Notes: generated from the sequence alone by a model not told the origin. 64,000 bases of DNA from Colletes latitarsis (GCF_051014445.1 NW_027488367.1:26707501-26771500); one strand, 5' to 3'; positions 44,772 to 60,110 are shown, counted from the stretch's first letter. Program-made: numbers and translations.

Positions 44772-46430
44772 ACAGTCCACTAAACCTGGTTTCGATCAAT
44801 ATCTTTGAGGATAACGCATGTTAGGCCTGGGTTAGGTCTAGGAATTGCCCTCATCAGGCTCATACTTTCGCATATTTCTCATACTTCATGGCTAGATCCT
44901 GGGCTATTTCTGGATTGCATCACGTAGTAATGTAGTACCACACAGAAACTGTCAATTAAACCTGGTTTCCATCAATATTTTAGAGGATAACGCATGTTAT
45001 GTCTAGGTTAGGCCTGGGATTTGCCCTCATCAGGCTCATACTTTCGCATATTTCTAATACTTCATGGCTAGATCCTGGGCTCTTCTGGATTGGATCACGT
45101 ATTATTGTTGTACCACACTGAAACCGTCCATCAAACCTGGTTTCGATCAATATTTTTGAGGATAACACACGTTAGGTCTAGGTTAGGTCTGGGATTTGCT
45201 CTCATCAGGCTCATTCTTTCGCATATTTCTCATACTTGATGGCTAGATCCTGAGCTTTTTCTGGATTCGATCACGTAGTAATGTAGAACCACACTGAAAC
45301 AGTCAATTAACTCTGGTTTCGATCAATATTTTAGAGGACAACGCATGTTAGGTCTGGGATAGGTTTGGGATTTTCACCCATCAGACTCATACTTTCGCAC
45401 ACTTCACATACTCGTTGACAAGATCCTGGGTTTTTTTCTGGTTTGGATCACGTAGTAATGTGGTACCACACTGAAACAGTCCATTAAACCTGGTTTCAAT
45501 GAATATTTTAGAGGATAACGCATGTTAGGTCTGGGATAGGTCTAGAATTTGCCCTCATCAGGCTCATACTTTCGCAAATTTTCATACTTGATGGCTAGAT
45601 CCTGGGCATTTTCTAGATTGGATCACGTAGTAATTGTTGTACCACACTGAAACTGTCGATTAACCCTGGTTTCGATCAATATTTTAGAGGATAACGCATG
45701 TTAGGTCTAGGTTAGGCCTGGGATTTGCCCTCATCAGACACATATTTTCGCATTCTTTACGTACTTGTTGAACAACTCCTGGGTTTTTTTCTGGTTTGGA
45801 TCACGTAGTAATGTGGTACCACACTAAAACAGTCAATTAAACCTGGATTCGATCAATATTTTAGAGGATAACGCATGTTAGGTCTATGTTAGGCCTGAGA
45901 TTTTCACTCATCAGACTCATACTTTCGCATTTTTCACATACTTCTTGAACGGAACCTGGGTTTTTTCTGGTGTGGATCATGTAGTAATGTGGTACCACAC
46001 TGAAGCAATCAATTAAACCTGGTCTTGATAAATATTTTAGAGGATAACGCATGTTAGGTCTGGGTTATGACTAGGATTTGCCCTCATCAGGCTCATACTT
46101 TCGCATATTTCTCATACTTCATGGCTAGATCCTGGGCTATTTCTGGATTGGATCATGTGGTAATGTGTTACCACAATGAAACAGTAAAGTAAACCTGGTT
46201 TCGATCAATATTTTAGAGGATAACGCAAGTTAGGTCTGGGATAAGTCTGGGATACGCCCTCATCAGGCTCATACTTTCTCGTTTTTCACATACTTGTTGA
46301 ACAGATCTCGGTTTTTTCTGGTTTGGATCACGTAGTAATGTGTTACCACACTGAAACAATCCATTAGACCTGGTTTCGATGAATATTTGAGAGGATAACG
46401 CATGTTAGGTCTAGGTTAGGCCTGCGATTT
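44772..46430 (+). repeat. Satellite block H, first copy
   Basis: Matches 57077-58559. The offset is 12305 up to ~45530 and 12129 from ~45701, so one monomer (near 45530-45700) is absent from the second copy. Shared rare variants include ACAGTAAAGTAAACC and GATCATGTGGTAATGTG. Confidence 0.75.
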
Positions 46431-47427
46431 GCCCTCATCAGGGTCATACTTTCGCAGTTTCAACATACATGTTGACCTGATCGAGGGTTTTTTCTGCTTT
46501 GGATCACGTAGTAAAGTGGTACCACACTGAAACAGTCCATTAAACCTTGTTTCGATCAATATTTTAGAGGATAACGCAAGTTAGGTCTGGGATATGTCTG
46601 GGATTCGCCCCCATCAGGCTCATACTATCGCGTTCTTCACATACTTCATGAACAGATCCTGGGTTTTTTCTGGTTTGGATCACATAGTAATGTGGTACCA
46701 CACTGAAACAGTCCATTAAACCTGGTTTCGATCAATATTTTAGAGGATAATGCATGTTAGGTCTAGGTTAGGCCTGGGATTTGCCCTCATCAGGCTCATA
46801 CTTTCGCATATTTCTCATAATTCATGGCTAAATCCTGGGCTATTTCTGGATTGCATCACGTAGTAATGTAGTACCACACTGAAACAGTCAATTAAACCTG
46901 GTTTCCATCAATATTTTGGTGGACAACGCAAGTTAGGTCTGGGATAGGTCTGGGATTTGCCCTCGTCAGGATCATACTTTCGCATTTTTCACATACTTGT
47001 TGAACAGATCCTGGGTCTTTTCTGGTTTGGATCACGCAGTAGTGTGGTACCACACTGAAACAGTCCACTCAACCTGGTTTCGATCAATATTTTACAGGAT
47101 AACGCAAGTTAGGTCTGGGTTAGGTCTAGGATTTGCCCTCATCAGTCTCATACTTTCGCATATTTCTCATAATTCATGGCTAGATCCCGGGCTATTTCTG
47201 GATTGCATCACGTAGTAATGTAGTACCACACTGAAACAGTCCATTAAACCTGGTTTCGATCAACATTTTTGAGGATAACACATGTTAGGTCTAGGTTAGG
47301 TCTGGGATTTGCTCCCATCAGGCACATTCTTTCGCATATTACTCATACTTGATGGCTAGATCCTGGGCTTTTTCTGGATTGGATCACGTAGTAATGTAGA
47401 ACCACACTGAAACAGTCAATTAACCCT

Positions 47428-47781
47428 GGTTTCGATCACTATTTTAGAGGATAACGCATGTTAGGTATGGGATAGTTCTGGGATTTGCCCTCGTCAGACT
47501 CATAGTTTCGCACACTTCACATACTCGCTGAACAGATCCTGGTTTTTTTTCTGGTTTGGATCACGTAATAATGCGGTGCCACACTGACACAGTCGATTAA
47601 ACCTGGTTTCGATCACTATTTTAGAGGATAACGCATGTTAGGTATGGGATAGTTCTGGGATTTGCCCTCGTCAGACTCATAGTTTCGCACACTTCACATA
47701 CTCGCTAAACAGATCCTGGTTTTTTTTCTGGTTTGGATCACGTAATAATGCGGTGCCACACTGACACAGTCGATTAAACCT
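47428..47781 (+). repeat. Adjacent near-identical monomer pair
   Basis: Two neighbouring 177-bp monomers share TTAGGTATGGGATAGTTC, CATAGTTTCGCACAC and GCGGTGCCACACTGACAC. The only difference I see is CTGAAC against CTAAAC. This is a recent single-monomer duplication. The same monomer type also occurs singly at ~43590, ~58893 and ~63267. Confidence 0.75.
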
Positions 47782-47946
47782 GGTTTCGATCAATATTTTA
47801 GAGGATAACGCATGTTAGGTCTGGGATAGGTGTGGGATTTGCCATCATCAGGCTCATACTTTCGCAGTTTTCACATACTTGTTGAACAGATCCTGGGTTT
47901 TTTCTGGTTTGGATCACCTAGTAATGTGGTACCACACTGAAACAGT

Positions 47947-49170
47947 CCATTAAACCTGGTTTCAATGAATATTTTAGAGGATAACGCATGTTAGGTCTGG
48001 GATAGGTCTAGAATTTGCCCTCATCAGGCTCATACTTTCGCAAATTTTCATACTTGATGGCTAGATCCTGGGCTTTTTCTAGATTGGATCACGTAGTAAT
48101 TGTTGTACCACTCTGAAACTGTCGATTAACCCTGGTCTCGATCAATATTTTAGAGGATAACGCATGTTAGGTCTAGGTTAGGCCTGGGATTTGCCCTCAT
48201 CAGACACATATTTTCGCATTCTTTACGTACTTGTTGAACAACTCCTGGGTTTTTTTCTGGTTTGGATCACGTAGTAATGTGGTACCACACTAAAACAGTC
48301 AATTAAACCTGGATTCGATCAATATTTTAGAGGATAACGCATGTTAGGTCTATGTTAGGCCTGAGATTATCACTCATCAGACTCATACTTTCGCATTTTT
48401 CACATACTTCTTGAACGGATCCTGGGTTTTTTTTGGTGTGGATCATGTAGTAATGTGGTACCACACTGAAGCAATCAATTAAACCTGGTCTTGATAAATA
48501 TTTTAGAGGATAACGCATGTTAGGTCTGGGTTATGACTAGGATTTGCCCTCATCAGGCTCATACTTTCGCATATTTCTCATACTTCATGGCTAGATCCTG
48601 GGCTATTTCTGGATTGGATCATGTGGTAATGTGTTACCACAATGAAACAGTAAAGTAAACCTGGTTTCGATCAATATTTTAGAGGATAACGCAAGTTAGG
48701 TCTGGGATAAGTCTGGGATACGCCCTCATCAGGCTCATACTTTCTCGTTTTTCACATACTTGTTGAACAGATCTCGGTTTTTTCTGGTTTGGATCACGTA
48801 GTAATGTGTTACCACACTGAAACAATCCATTAGACCTGGTTTCGATGAATATTTTAGAGGATAACGCATGTTAGGTCTAGGTTAGGCCTGCGATTTGCCC
48901 TCATCAGGGTCATACTTTCGCAGTTTCAACATACATGTTGACCTGATCGAGGGTTTTTTCTGCTTTGGATCACGTAGTAAAGTGGTACCACAATGAAACA
49001 GTCCATTAAACCTGGTTTCGATCAATATTTTAGAGGATAACGCAAGTTAGGTCTGGGATATGTCTGGGATTCGCCCACATCAGGCTCATACTATCGCGTT
49101 CTTCACATACTTCATGTACAGATCCTGGGTTTTTTCTGGTTTGGATCACATAGTAATGTGGTACCACACT
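47947..49170 (+). repeat. Satellite block H-derived copy
   Basis: Matches 45481-46700 at offset 2466 (14 monomers plus 2 bp), carrying the same AATTGTTGTACC and GTAAAGTAAACC variants. It is the third copy of this higher-order unit besides 57.8-58.6 kb. Confidence 0.7.
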
Positions 49171-49742
49171 GAAACAATCCATTAGACCTGGTTTCGATGA
49201 ATATTTTAGAGGATAATGCATGTTAGGTCTAGGTTAGGCCTGGGATTTGCCCTCATCAGGCTCATACTTTCGCATATTTCTCATAATTCATGGCTAAATC
49301 CGGGGCTATTTCTGGATTGCATCACGTAGTAATGTAGTACCACACTGAAACAGTCCATTAAACCTGGTTTCGATCAACATTTTTGAGGATAACACATGTT
49401 AGGTCTAGGTTAGGTCTGGGATTTGCTCCCATCAGGCACATTCTTTCGCATATTACTCATACTTGATGGCTAGATCCTGTGCTTTTTCTGGTTTGGATCA
49501 CGTAGTAATGCGGTGCCACACTGACACAGTCGATTAAACCTGGTTTCGATCAATATTTTAGAGGATAACGCAAGTTAGGTCTGGGATAGGTCTGGGATTC
49601 GCCCCCATCAGGCTCATACTATCGCGTTCTTCACATACTTCTGGAACAGATCCTGGGTTTTTTCTGGTTTGGATGACATAGTAATGTGGTACCACACTGA
49701 AACAGTCCATTAAACCTGGTTTCGATCAATATTTTTGAGGAT

Positions 49743-51010
49743 AACACATGTTAGGTCTAGGTTAGGTCTGGGATTTGCTCTCATCAGGCTCATTCTTTCG
49801 CATATTTCACATACTTGATGGCTAGATACTGGGTTTTTCCTGGTTTGGATCACGCAGTAATGTGGTACCACACTGAAACAGTCCACTCAACCTGGTTTCG
49901 ATGAATATTTTATAGGATAACGCATGTTATGTCTAGGTTAGGCCTGGGATTAGCTCTCATCAGATTCATACTTTCGCATACTTCACATACTTGTTGAACA
50001 GATCCTGGGTTTTTTTCTGGTTTGGATCATGTAGTAATGTGGTACCACACTGAAACAATCGATTAAACCTGGTTTCGATCTATAGTTTTGAGGATAACGC
50101 ATGTTAGGTCTAGGTTAAGCCTGGGATTTGCCCTCATCAGGCTCATACTTTCGCATATTTCTCATACTTCATAGCTAGATCCTGAGCTATTTCTGCATTG
50201 GATCACGTAGTAATGTGGTACCACACTGAAACAGTCCACTCAACGTGGTTTCTATCAATATTTTAGAGGATAACGCATGTTATGTCTAGGTTAGGCCTGG
50301 GATTTGCCCTCATCAGACTCATACTTTCGGATTTTTCACATACTTGTTGAACAGATCCTGGGTTTTTTATGGTTTGGATCACGTAGTAATGTGGTACCAC
50401 ACTAAAACAGTCCATGAAACCTGGTTTCGATCAATATTTTAGAGAATAATTCATGTTAGGTCTAGGTTAGGTCTGGGATTTGCTCACGTCAGGCTCATTC
50501 TTTCGCATATTTCTCATACTTGATGGCCAGATTCTGGGCCTTTTCTGGTTTGGATCACGTAGTAATGTGGTACCACACTGAAACAGTCCATTAAACCTGG
50601 TTTCGATCAATATTTTTGAGGATAACGCATGTTAGGTCTGGGTGAGGTCTAGGATTTGCCCTCATCAGGCTCATACTTTCGCATATTTCTCATAATTCAT
50701 GGCTAGATCCTGGGCTATTTCTGGATTGCATCACGTAGTAATGTAGTACCACTCTGAAACAGTCAATTAAACCTGGTTTCCATCACTATTTTAGAGGACA
50801 ACTCAAGTTAGGTCTGGGATAGTCTCATCAGGGTCATGCTTTCGCATATTTCTCACACTTGATGGCCAGATTCTGGGCCTTTTCTGGTTTGGATAACGTA
50901 GTAATGCGGTACCACACTGAAACAGTCCATTAAACCTGGTTTCGATCAATATTTTTGAGGATAACGCATGTTAGGTCTGGGTTAGGTCTAGGATTTGCCC
51001 TCATCAGGCA
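49743..51010 (+). repeat. Satellite block I, first copy
   Basis: Matches 60111-61554. The offset is 10368 to ~50525 and 10544 afterwards, so the second copy has one extra monomer. Shared variants are GGTTAAGCCTGGG, TCATAGCTAGATCCTGAGC, CTTTCGGATTTTTCAC and TGCTCACGTCAGG. Confidence 0.75.
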
Positions 51011-54000
51011 CATACTTTCGCATTCTTCACATACTTGTTGAACGGATCCTGGGTATTTTTCTGGTTTGGATCACGTAGTGATGTGGTACCACACTGAAAC
51101 GGCCAATTAAACCTGGTCTTGATAAATATTTTAGAGGATAACGCATGTTAGGTCTGGGTCAGGTCTAAGATTTGCCCTCATCAGGCTCATACTTTCGCAT
51201 TTTTCACATACTTGTTGAACAGATCCTGGGTTTTTTCTGGTTTGGATCACGCAGTAGTGTGTTACCACACTGAAACATTCAATTAAACCTGGTCTTGATA
51301 AATATTTTAGAGGATAACGCATGTTAGGTCTAGGTTAGGCCTGGGATTTGCCCTCATCAGGGTCACACTTTCGTAGTTTTAACATACATGTTGACCTAAT
51401 CGAGGGTTTTTTCTGCTATGGATCACGTAGTAAAGTGGTACCACACTAAAACAGTCAATTAAACCTGGTTTCGATCAATATTTTAGAGGACAACGCGAGT
51501 TAGGTCTGAGATAGGTATGGGATTTGCCCTCATCAGGGTCATACTTTCGCATTCTACACATACGTGTTGAACAGATCCTGGGTTTTTCTGGTTTGGATCA
51601 CGCAGTAATGTGGTACCACACTGAAACTGTCCACTAAACCTGGTTTCGATCAATATTTTAGAGGATAACGTATGTTATGTCTGGGTTATGTCTAGGATTT
51701 GCCCTCATCAGGCTCATACTTTCGCATATTTTTCATACTTCATGGCTAGATCCTGGGCTATTTCTGGTTTGGATCACGTAGTAATGTGGTACCACACTGA
51801 AACATTCAATTAAACCTGGTCATGATAAATATTTTAGAGGATAACGCATGTTAGGTCTAAGATAGGCCTGGGATTTTCCCTCATCAGACACATACTTTCG
51901 CATTCTTCGCATACTTGTTGAACGTATCCTGGGTTTTTTATGGTTTGGATCACGTAGTAATGTGGTACCACACTAAAACAGTCCATTAAACCTGGTTTCG
52001 ATCAATATTTTAGAGAATAATTCATGTTAGGTCTAGGTTAGGTGTGGGATTTGCTCTCATCAGACTCATTCTTTCGCATATTTCTCATACTTGATGGCTA
52101 GATCCTGGGCTTTTTCTGGATTGCGTCACGCAGTAATGTAGTACAACACCGAAACAGTCAATTAAACCTGGTTTCCATCAATATTTTAGAGGACAACGCA
52201 TGTTAGGTCTAGGTTAGGCCTGGGATTTGCCCTCATCAGGGTCATACTTTCGCATATTTCTCATACTTGATGGCCAGATTCTGGGCCATTTCTGGTTTGG
52301 ATCACGTAGTAATGTGGTACCACACTGAAACAGTCCATTAAACCTGGTTTCGATCAATATTTTTGAGGATAACGCATGTTAGGTCTGGATGAGGTCTAGG
52401 ATTTGCCCTCATCAGGCTCATACTTTCGCATATTTCTCATAATTTTGTGGCTAGATCCCGGGCTATTTCTGGATTGCATCACGTAGTAATGTAGTACCAC
52501 ACTGAAACAGTCAATTAAAACTGGTTTCCATCACTATTTTAGAGGACAACTCAAGTTAGGTCTGGGTTAGTCTCATCAGGGTCATGCTTTCGCATATTTC
52601 TTATACTTGATGGCCAGATTCTGGGCCTTTTCTGTTTTGGATCACGTAGTAATGTGGTACCACACTGAAACAGTCCATTAAACCTGGTTTCGATCAATAT
52701 TTTTGAGGATAACGCATGTTAGGTCTGGGTTAGGTCTAGGATTTGCCCTCATCAGGCTCATACTTTCGCATATTTCTCATAATTCATGGCTAGATCCTGG
52801 GCTGTTTCTGGATTGCATCACGTAGTAATGTAGTACCACACTGAAACAGTCAATTAAACCTGGTTTCCATCACTATTTTAGACGACAACTCAAGTTAGGT
52901 CTGGGATAGGTCTGGGATTTGCCCTCGTCAGGATCATACTTTCGCATTTTTCACATACTTGTTGAACAGATCCTGGGTTTTTTCTGGTTTGGATCACGCA
53001 GTAGTGTGGTACCACACTGAAACATTCAATTAAACCTGGTCTTGATAAATATTTTAGAGGATAACGCATGTTAGGTCTAGGTTAGGCCAGGGATTTGCCC
53101 TCATCAGGGTCATACTTTCGCAGTTTTAACATACATGTTGACCTAATCGAGTGTTTTTTCTGCTATGGATCACGTAGTAAAGTGGTACCACACTAAAACA
53201 GTCAATTAAACCTGGTTTCCATCAATATTTTAGAGGACAACGCAAGTTAGGTCTGGGTTAGGCCTGGGATTTGCCCTCATCGGATTCATACTTTCGCATA
53301 CTTCACATACTTGTTGAACAGATCCTGGGTTTTTTTCCGGTTTGGATCGCATAGAAATGTGGTACCACACTGAAACATTCAATTAAACCTGGTACTGATA
53401 AATATTTTCGAGGGAAACGCATGTTAGGTCTAGGTTAGGCCTGGGATTTGCCCTCATCGGATTCATACTTTCGCATACTTCACATACTTGTTGAACGGAT
53501 CCTGGGTATTTTTCTGGTTTGCATCACGTAGTGATGTGGTACCACACTGAAACAGTCCATAAAACCTGGTTTCGATCAATACTTTTGAGAATAACTCGTG
53601 TTAGGTCTAGGTTAGGTCTGGGATTTGCTCTTATCAGGCTCGTACTTTCGCAAGTTTCTCATACTTGATGGCCAGATTCTGTGCTTTTTCTGGTTTGGAT
53701 CACGTAGTAATGTGGTACCACACTGAAACAGTCGATTAAACCTGGTTTCGATCAATATCTTAGATGATAACGCTAGTTAGGTCCGGTATAGGTCTGGGAT
53801 TTGCCCTCATCAGGGTCATATTTCCGGGTTCTTCACATACTTGTTGAACCGATCCTGGGTATTTTTCTGGTTTGGATCACGTAGTAATGTGGCACCACAC
53901 AGAAATAGTCGATTAAACCTGGTTTCGATCAATATTTTAGAGGATAACTCATGTTAGCTCTTGGTTAGGTCTGGGATTTGCTCTCATCAGGCTCGTACTT

Positions 54001-57000
54001 TCGCATATTTCTCGTAGTTGATGGTCAGATTCTGGGTTTTTTCTGGTTTGGATCACGTAGTAATGTGGTACCACACTGAAATAGTCGATTAAACCTGGTT
54101 TCTATCAATATTTTTGAGGGTAACGCATGTTAGGTCTAGGATAGGTCTGGGATTTGCCCTCATCACGCTCATCGTTTCGAGTTTTTCACATACTTCTTCC
54201 ACAGATCCTGGGTTTTTTCTGGTTTGGATCACGTAGAAATGTGGTACCACACTGAAACATTCAACTAAACCTGGTACTGATAAATATTTTTGCGGGTAAC
54301 GCATGTTAGGTCTAGGTTAGGCCTGGGATTTTCCCTCATCAGAAACATACTTTCGCATTCTTCACATACTTGTTGAACGGATCCTGGGTATTTTTCTGGT
54401 TTGGATCACGTAGTGATGTGGTACCACACTGAAACAGTCCATTAAACCTGCTTTCGATCAATATTTTAGAGCATAACTCATGTTAGGTCTAGGATGGGTC
54501 TGGGATTTGCCCTCATCACGCTCATAGTTTCGCGTTTTTCACATACTTGTTGCACAGATCCTGGGTTTTTTCTGGTTTCGATCGTGTAGTAATATGGTAC
54601 CACACTGAAACAGTCCATTAAACCTGGTTTCGATCAATATTTTAGAGGATAACGCATGTTAGGTCTAAGATAGGCCTGGGATTTTCCCTCATCAGACACA
54701 TACTTTCGCATTCTTCGCATACTTGTTGAACGTATCCTGGGTTTTTTCTGGTTTGGATCACGTAGTAATGTGGTACCACACTGAAACTGTCGATTAAACC
54801 TGCTTTCGATCAATATATTTGAGAATAACTCATGTTAGGTCTAGGATTGGTCTGGGATTTGCTCTCATCAGGCTCGTACTTTCGCAAATTTTTCATACTT
54901 GATGGCCTGATTCTGTGCTTTTTCTGGTCTGGATCCCGTAGTAATGTGGTACCACAATGAAACAGTCCATTAAACCTGGTTTCGATCAATATTTTTGAGG
55001 ATAACGCATGTTATGTCTAGGTTAGGCCTGTGATTTGCCCTCATCAGACACATACTTTCGCATTCTTCACATACTTGTTGAACGGATCCTGGGTATTTTT
55101 CTGGTTTGGATCACGTAGTGATGTGGTACCACACTGAAACGGCCAATTAAACCTGGTCTTGATAAATATTTTAGAGGATAACGCATGTTAGGTCTGGGTC
55201 AGGTCTAGGATTTGCCCTCATCAGGCTCATACTTTCGCATATTTCTCATACTTGATGGCTAGACCCAGGGCTTTTTCTGGATTTGATCCCGTAGTAATGT
55301 AGTACCACACTGAAACAGTCCATTAAACCTGGTTTCGATCAATATTTTAGAGGATAACGCATGTTATGTCTAGGTTAGGCCTGTGATTTGCCCTCATCAG
55401 ACACATACTTTCGCATTCTTCACATACTTGTTGAACGGATCCTGGGTTTTTTCTGGTTTGGATCACGTAGTAATGTGGTACCACACTGAAACTGTCGATT
55501 AAACCTGCTTTCGATTAATATATTAGAGAATTACTCATGTTAGGTCTAGGTTAGGTCTGGGATTTGCTCTCATCAGGCTCGTACTTTCGCAAATTTCTCA
55601 TACTTGATGGCCTGATTCTGTGCTCTTTCTGGTTTGGATCCCGTAGTAATGTGGTACCACACTGAAACAGTCCATTAAACCTGGTTTCGATTAATATTTT
55701 TGAGGATAACGCATGTTATGTCTAGGTTAGGCCTGTGATTTGCCCTCATCAGACACATACTTTCGCATTCCTCACATACTTGTTGAACGGATCCTGGGTA
55801 TTTTTCTCGTTTGGATCACGTAGTGATGTGGTGCCACACTGAAACAGTCCATTAAACCTGGTTTCGATCAATATTTTAGAGGATAACGCATGTTATGTCT
55901 AGGTTAGGCCTATGATTTGCCCTTATCAGGCTCATACCTTCGCATATTTCTCATACTTGATGGCTAGACCCAGGGCTTTTTCTGGAATGGATCAGGTAGT
56001 ATTGTGGTACCACACTGAAGCAGTCGATTAAACCTGGTTTCGATCAATATTTTTGAGGATAACGCATGTTAGGTCTAGGTTAGGCCCGGGATTTGCCCTC
56101 ATCAGGGTCATATTTCCGCGTTCTTCACATACTTGTTGAACAGATCCTGGGTATTTTTCTGGTTTGGATCACGCAATAATGTGGTACCACACTGAAACAG
56201 TCGGTTAACCCTGGTTTCGATCAATATTTTAGAGAATAACTCATGTTAGGTCTAGGTTAGGTCTGGGATTTTCCTTCATCAGACTCATACTTTCGCATTC
56301 TTCACATACTTGTTGAACGGATCCTGGGTTTTTTCTGGTTTGGATCACGTAGTAATGTGGTATCACACTGAAACAGTCCATTAAACCTGGTTTCGATCAA
56401 TATTTTAGAGGATAACGCATGTTAGGTCTAGGTTAGGACTGGGATTTTCCCTCATCCGACACATACTTTCGCATTCTTCACATACTTGTTGAACGGATCC
56501 TGGGTTTTTTCTGGTTTAAATCACGTAGTAATGTGGTAGCACACTGAAACAGTCCATTAAACCTGGTTTCGATCAATATTTTAGAGAATAACTCATGTTA
56601 GGTCTAGGTTAGGTCTGGGATTTTCCTTCATCAGACTCATACTTTCGCATTCTTCACATACTTGTTGAACGGATCCTGGATTTTTTCTGGATTGGATCAC
56701 GTAGTAATGTGGTATCACACTGAAACAGTCCATTAAACCTGGTTTCGATCAATATTTTAGAGAACAACGCATGTTAGGTCTTGGTTAGGCCTGGGATTTG
56801 CTCTCATCAGGCTCGTACTTTCGCATATTTCTCATAGTTGATGACCAGATTCTGGGCTTTTTCTAGTTTGGATCACGTAGTAATGTGGTACCACACTGAA
56901 ACTGTCGATTAAACCTGCTTTCGATTAATATATTAGAGAATTACTCATGTTAGGTCTAGGTTAGGTCTGGGATTTGCCCTCATCAGACTCATACTTTCGC

Positions 57001-57076
57001 ATTTTTCACATACTTGTTGAACAGATCCTGGGTTTTTTCTGGTTTGGATCACGTAGTAATGTGGTACCACACTGAA

Positions 57077-58559
57077 ACAGTCCATTAAACCTGGTTTCGA
57101 TCAATATCTTTGAGGATAACGCATGTTAGGCCTGGGTTAGGTCTAGGAATTGCCCTCATCAGGCTCATACTTTCGCATATCTCTCATACTTCATGGCTAG
57201 ATCCTGGGCTATTTCTGGATTGCATCACGTAGTAATGTAGTACCACACTGAAACAGTCAATTAAACCTGGTTTCCATCAATATTTTAGAGGATAACGCAT
57301 GTTATGTCTAGGTTAGGCCTGGGATTTGCCCTCATCAGGCTCATACTTTCGCATATTTCTAATACTTCATGGCTAGATCCTGGGCTCTTCTGGATTGGAT
57401 CACGTATTATTGTTGTACCACACTGAAACCGTCCATCAAACCTGGTTTCGATCAATATTTTTGAGGATAACACACGTTAGGTCTAGGTTAGGTCTGGGAT
57501 TTGCTCTCATCAGGCTCATTCTTTCGCATATTTCTCATACTTGATGGCTAGATCCTGAGCTTTTTCTGGATTCGATCACGTAGTAATGTAGAACCACACT
57601 GAAACAGTCAATTAACTCTGGTTTCGATCAATATTTTAGAGGACAACGCATGTTAGGTCTGGGATAGGTCTGGGATTTTCACCCATCAGACTCATACTTT
57701 CGCACACTTCACATACTCGTTGACAAGATCCTGGGTTTTTTTCTGGTTTGGATCACGTAGTAACGTGGTACCACACTGAAACAGTCCATTAAACCTGGTT
57801 TCAATGAATATTTTAGAGGATAACGCATGTTAGGTCTAGGTTAGGCCTGGGATTTGCCCTCATCAGACACATATTTTCGCATTCTTTACGTACTTGTTGA
57901 ACAACTCCTGGGTTTTTTTCTGGTTTGGATCACGTAGTAATGTGGTACCACACTAAAACAGTCAATTAAACCTGGATTCGATCAATATTTTAGAGGATAA
58001 CGCATGTTAGGTCTATGTTAGGCCTGAGATTTTCACTCATCAGACTCATACTTTCGCATTTTTCACATACTTCTTGAACGGATCCTGGGTTTTTTCTGGT
58101 GTGGATCATGTAGTAATGTGGTACCACACTGAAGCAATCAATTAAACCTGGTCTTGATAAATATTTTAGAGGATAACGCATGTTAGGTCTGGGTTATGAC
58201 TAGGATTTGCCCTCATCAGGCTCATACTTTCGCATATTTCTCATACTTCATGGCTAGATCCTGGGCTATTTCTGGATTGGATCATGTCGTAATGTGTTAC
58301 CACAATGAAACAGTAAAGTAAACCTGGTTTCGATCAATATTTTAGAGGATAACGCAAGTTAGGTCTGGGATAAGTCTGGGATACGCCCTCATCAGGCTCA
58401 TACTTTCTCGTTTTTCACATACTTGTTGAACAGATCTCGGTTTTTTCTGGTTTGGATCACGTAGTAATGTGTTACCACACTGAAACAATCCATTAGACCT
58501 GGTTTCGATGAATATTTTAGAGGATAACGCATGTTAGGTCTAGGTTAGGCCTGCGATTT
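57077..58559 (+). repeat. Satellite block H, second copy
   Basis: Partner of 44772-46430 with one monomer deleted. Shared variants include ATCTTTGAGG, GGTACCACACTAAAACAG and TTGACAAGATCC. Confidence 0.75.
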
Positions 58560-60110
58560 GCCCTCATCAGGGTCATACTTTCGCATATTTCTCATAATTC
58601 ATGGCTAAATCCTGGGCTATTTCTGGATTGCATCACGTAGTAATGTAGTACCACACTGAAACAGTCAATTAAACCTGGTTTCCATCAATATTTTAGAGGA
58701 CAACGCAAGTTAGGTCTGGGATAGGTCTGGGATTTGCCCTCGTCAGGATCATACTTTCGCATTTTTCACATACTTGTTGAACAGATCCTGGTTTTTTTTC
58801 TGGTTTGGATCACGTAATAATGCGGTGCCACACTGACACCGTCGATTAAACCTGGTTTCGATCAATATTTTAGAGGATAACGCAAGTTAGGTATGGGATA
58901 GTTCTGGGATTTGCCCTCATCAGACTCATAGTTTCGCACACTTCACATACTCGCTGAACAGATCCTGGTTTTTTTTCTGGTTTGGATCACGTAATAATGC
59001 GGTGCCACACTGACACAGTCGATTAAACCTGGTTTCGATCAATATTTTAGAGGATAACGCAAGTTAGGTCTGGGATAGGTCTGGGATTCGCCCCCATCAG
59101 GCTCATACTATCGCGTTCTTCACATACTTCTGGAACAGATCCTGGGTTTTTTCTGGTTTGGATCACATAGTGATGTGGTACCACACTGAAACAGTCCATT
59201 AAACCTGGTTTCGATCAATATTTTTGAGGATAACGCATGTTAGGTCTGGGTTAGTTCTAGGATTTGCCCTCGTCAGGATCATACTTTCGCATACTTCTAA
59301 TACTTCATGGCTAGATCCTGGGCTCTTCCTGGATTGGATCACGTAGTAATGTGGTACCACACTGAAACAGTCCATTAAACCTGGTTTCGATCAATATTTT
59401 AGAGGATAACGCAAGTTAGGTCTGGGATAGGTCTGGGATTCGCCCCCATCAGGCTCATACTATCGCGTTCTTCACATACTTCTGGAACAGATCCTGGGTT
59501 TTTTCTGGTTTGGATCACATAGTAATGTGGTACCACACTGAAACAGTCCATTAAACCTGGTTTCGATGAAGATTTTAGAGGATAACGCATGTTAGGTCTA
59601 AGTTAGGCCTGCGATTTGGCCTCATCAGGGTCATACTTTCGCGCTTTTCACATACTTGTTGAACAGATCCTGGGTTTTTTCTAGTTTGGATCACGTAGTA
59701 ATGTGGTACCACACTGAAACAGTCCATTAAACCTGGTTTCGATCAATATTTTTGAGGATAACGCATGTTAGGTCTGGGTGAGGTCTAGGATTTGCCCTCA
59801 TCAGGCTCATACTTTCGCATATTTCTCATAATTCATGGCTAGATCCTGGGCTATTTCTGGATTGCATCACGCAGTAATGTAGTACCACACTGAACAGTCA
59901 ATTAAACCTGGTTTCCATCACTATTTTAGACGACAACTCAAGTTAGGTCTGGGATAGGTCTGGGATTTGCCCTCGTCAGGATCATACTTTCGCATATTTC
60001 TCATAATTCATGGCTAGATCCTGGGCTCTTCCTGGATTGGATCACGTAGTAATGTGGTACCACACTGAAACAGTCCATTAAACCTGGTTTCGATCAATAT
60101 TTTTGAGGAT

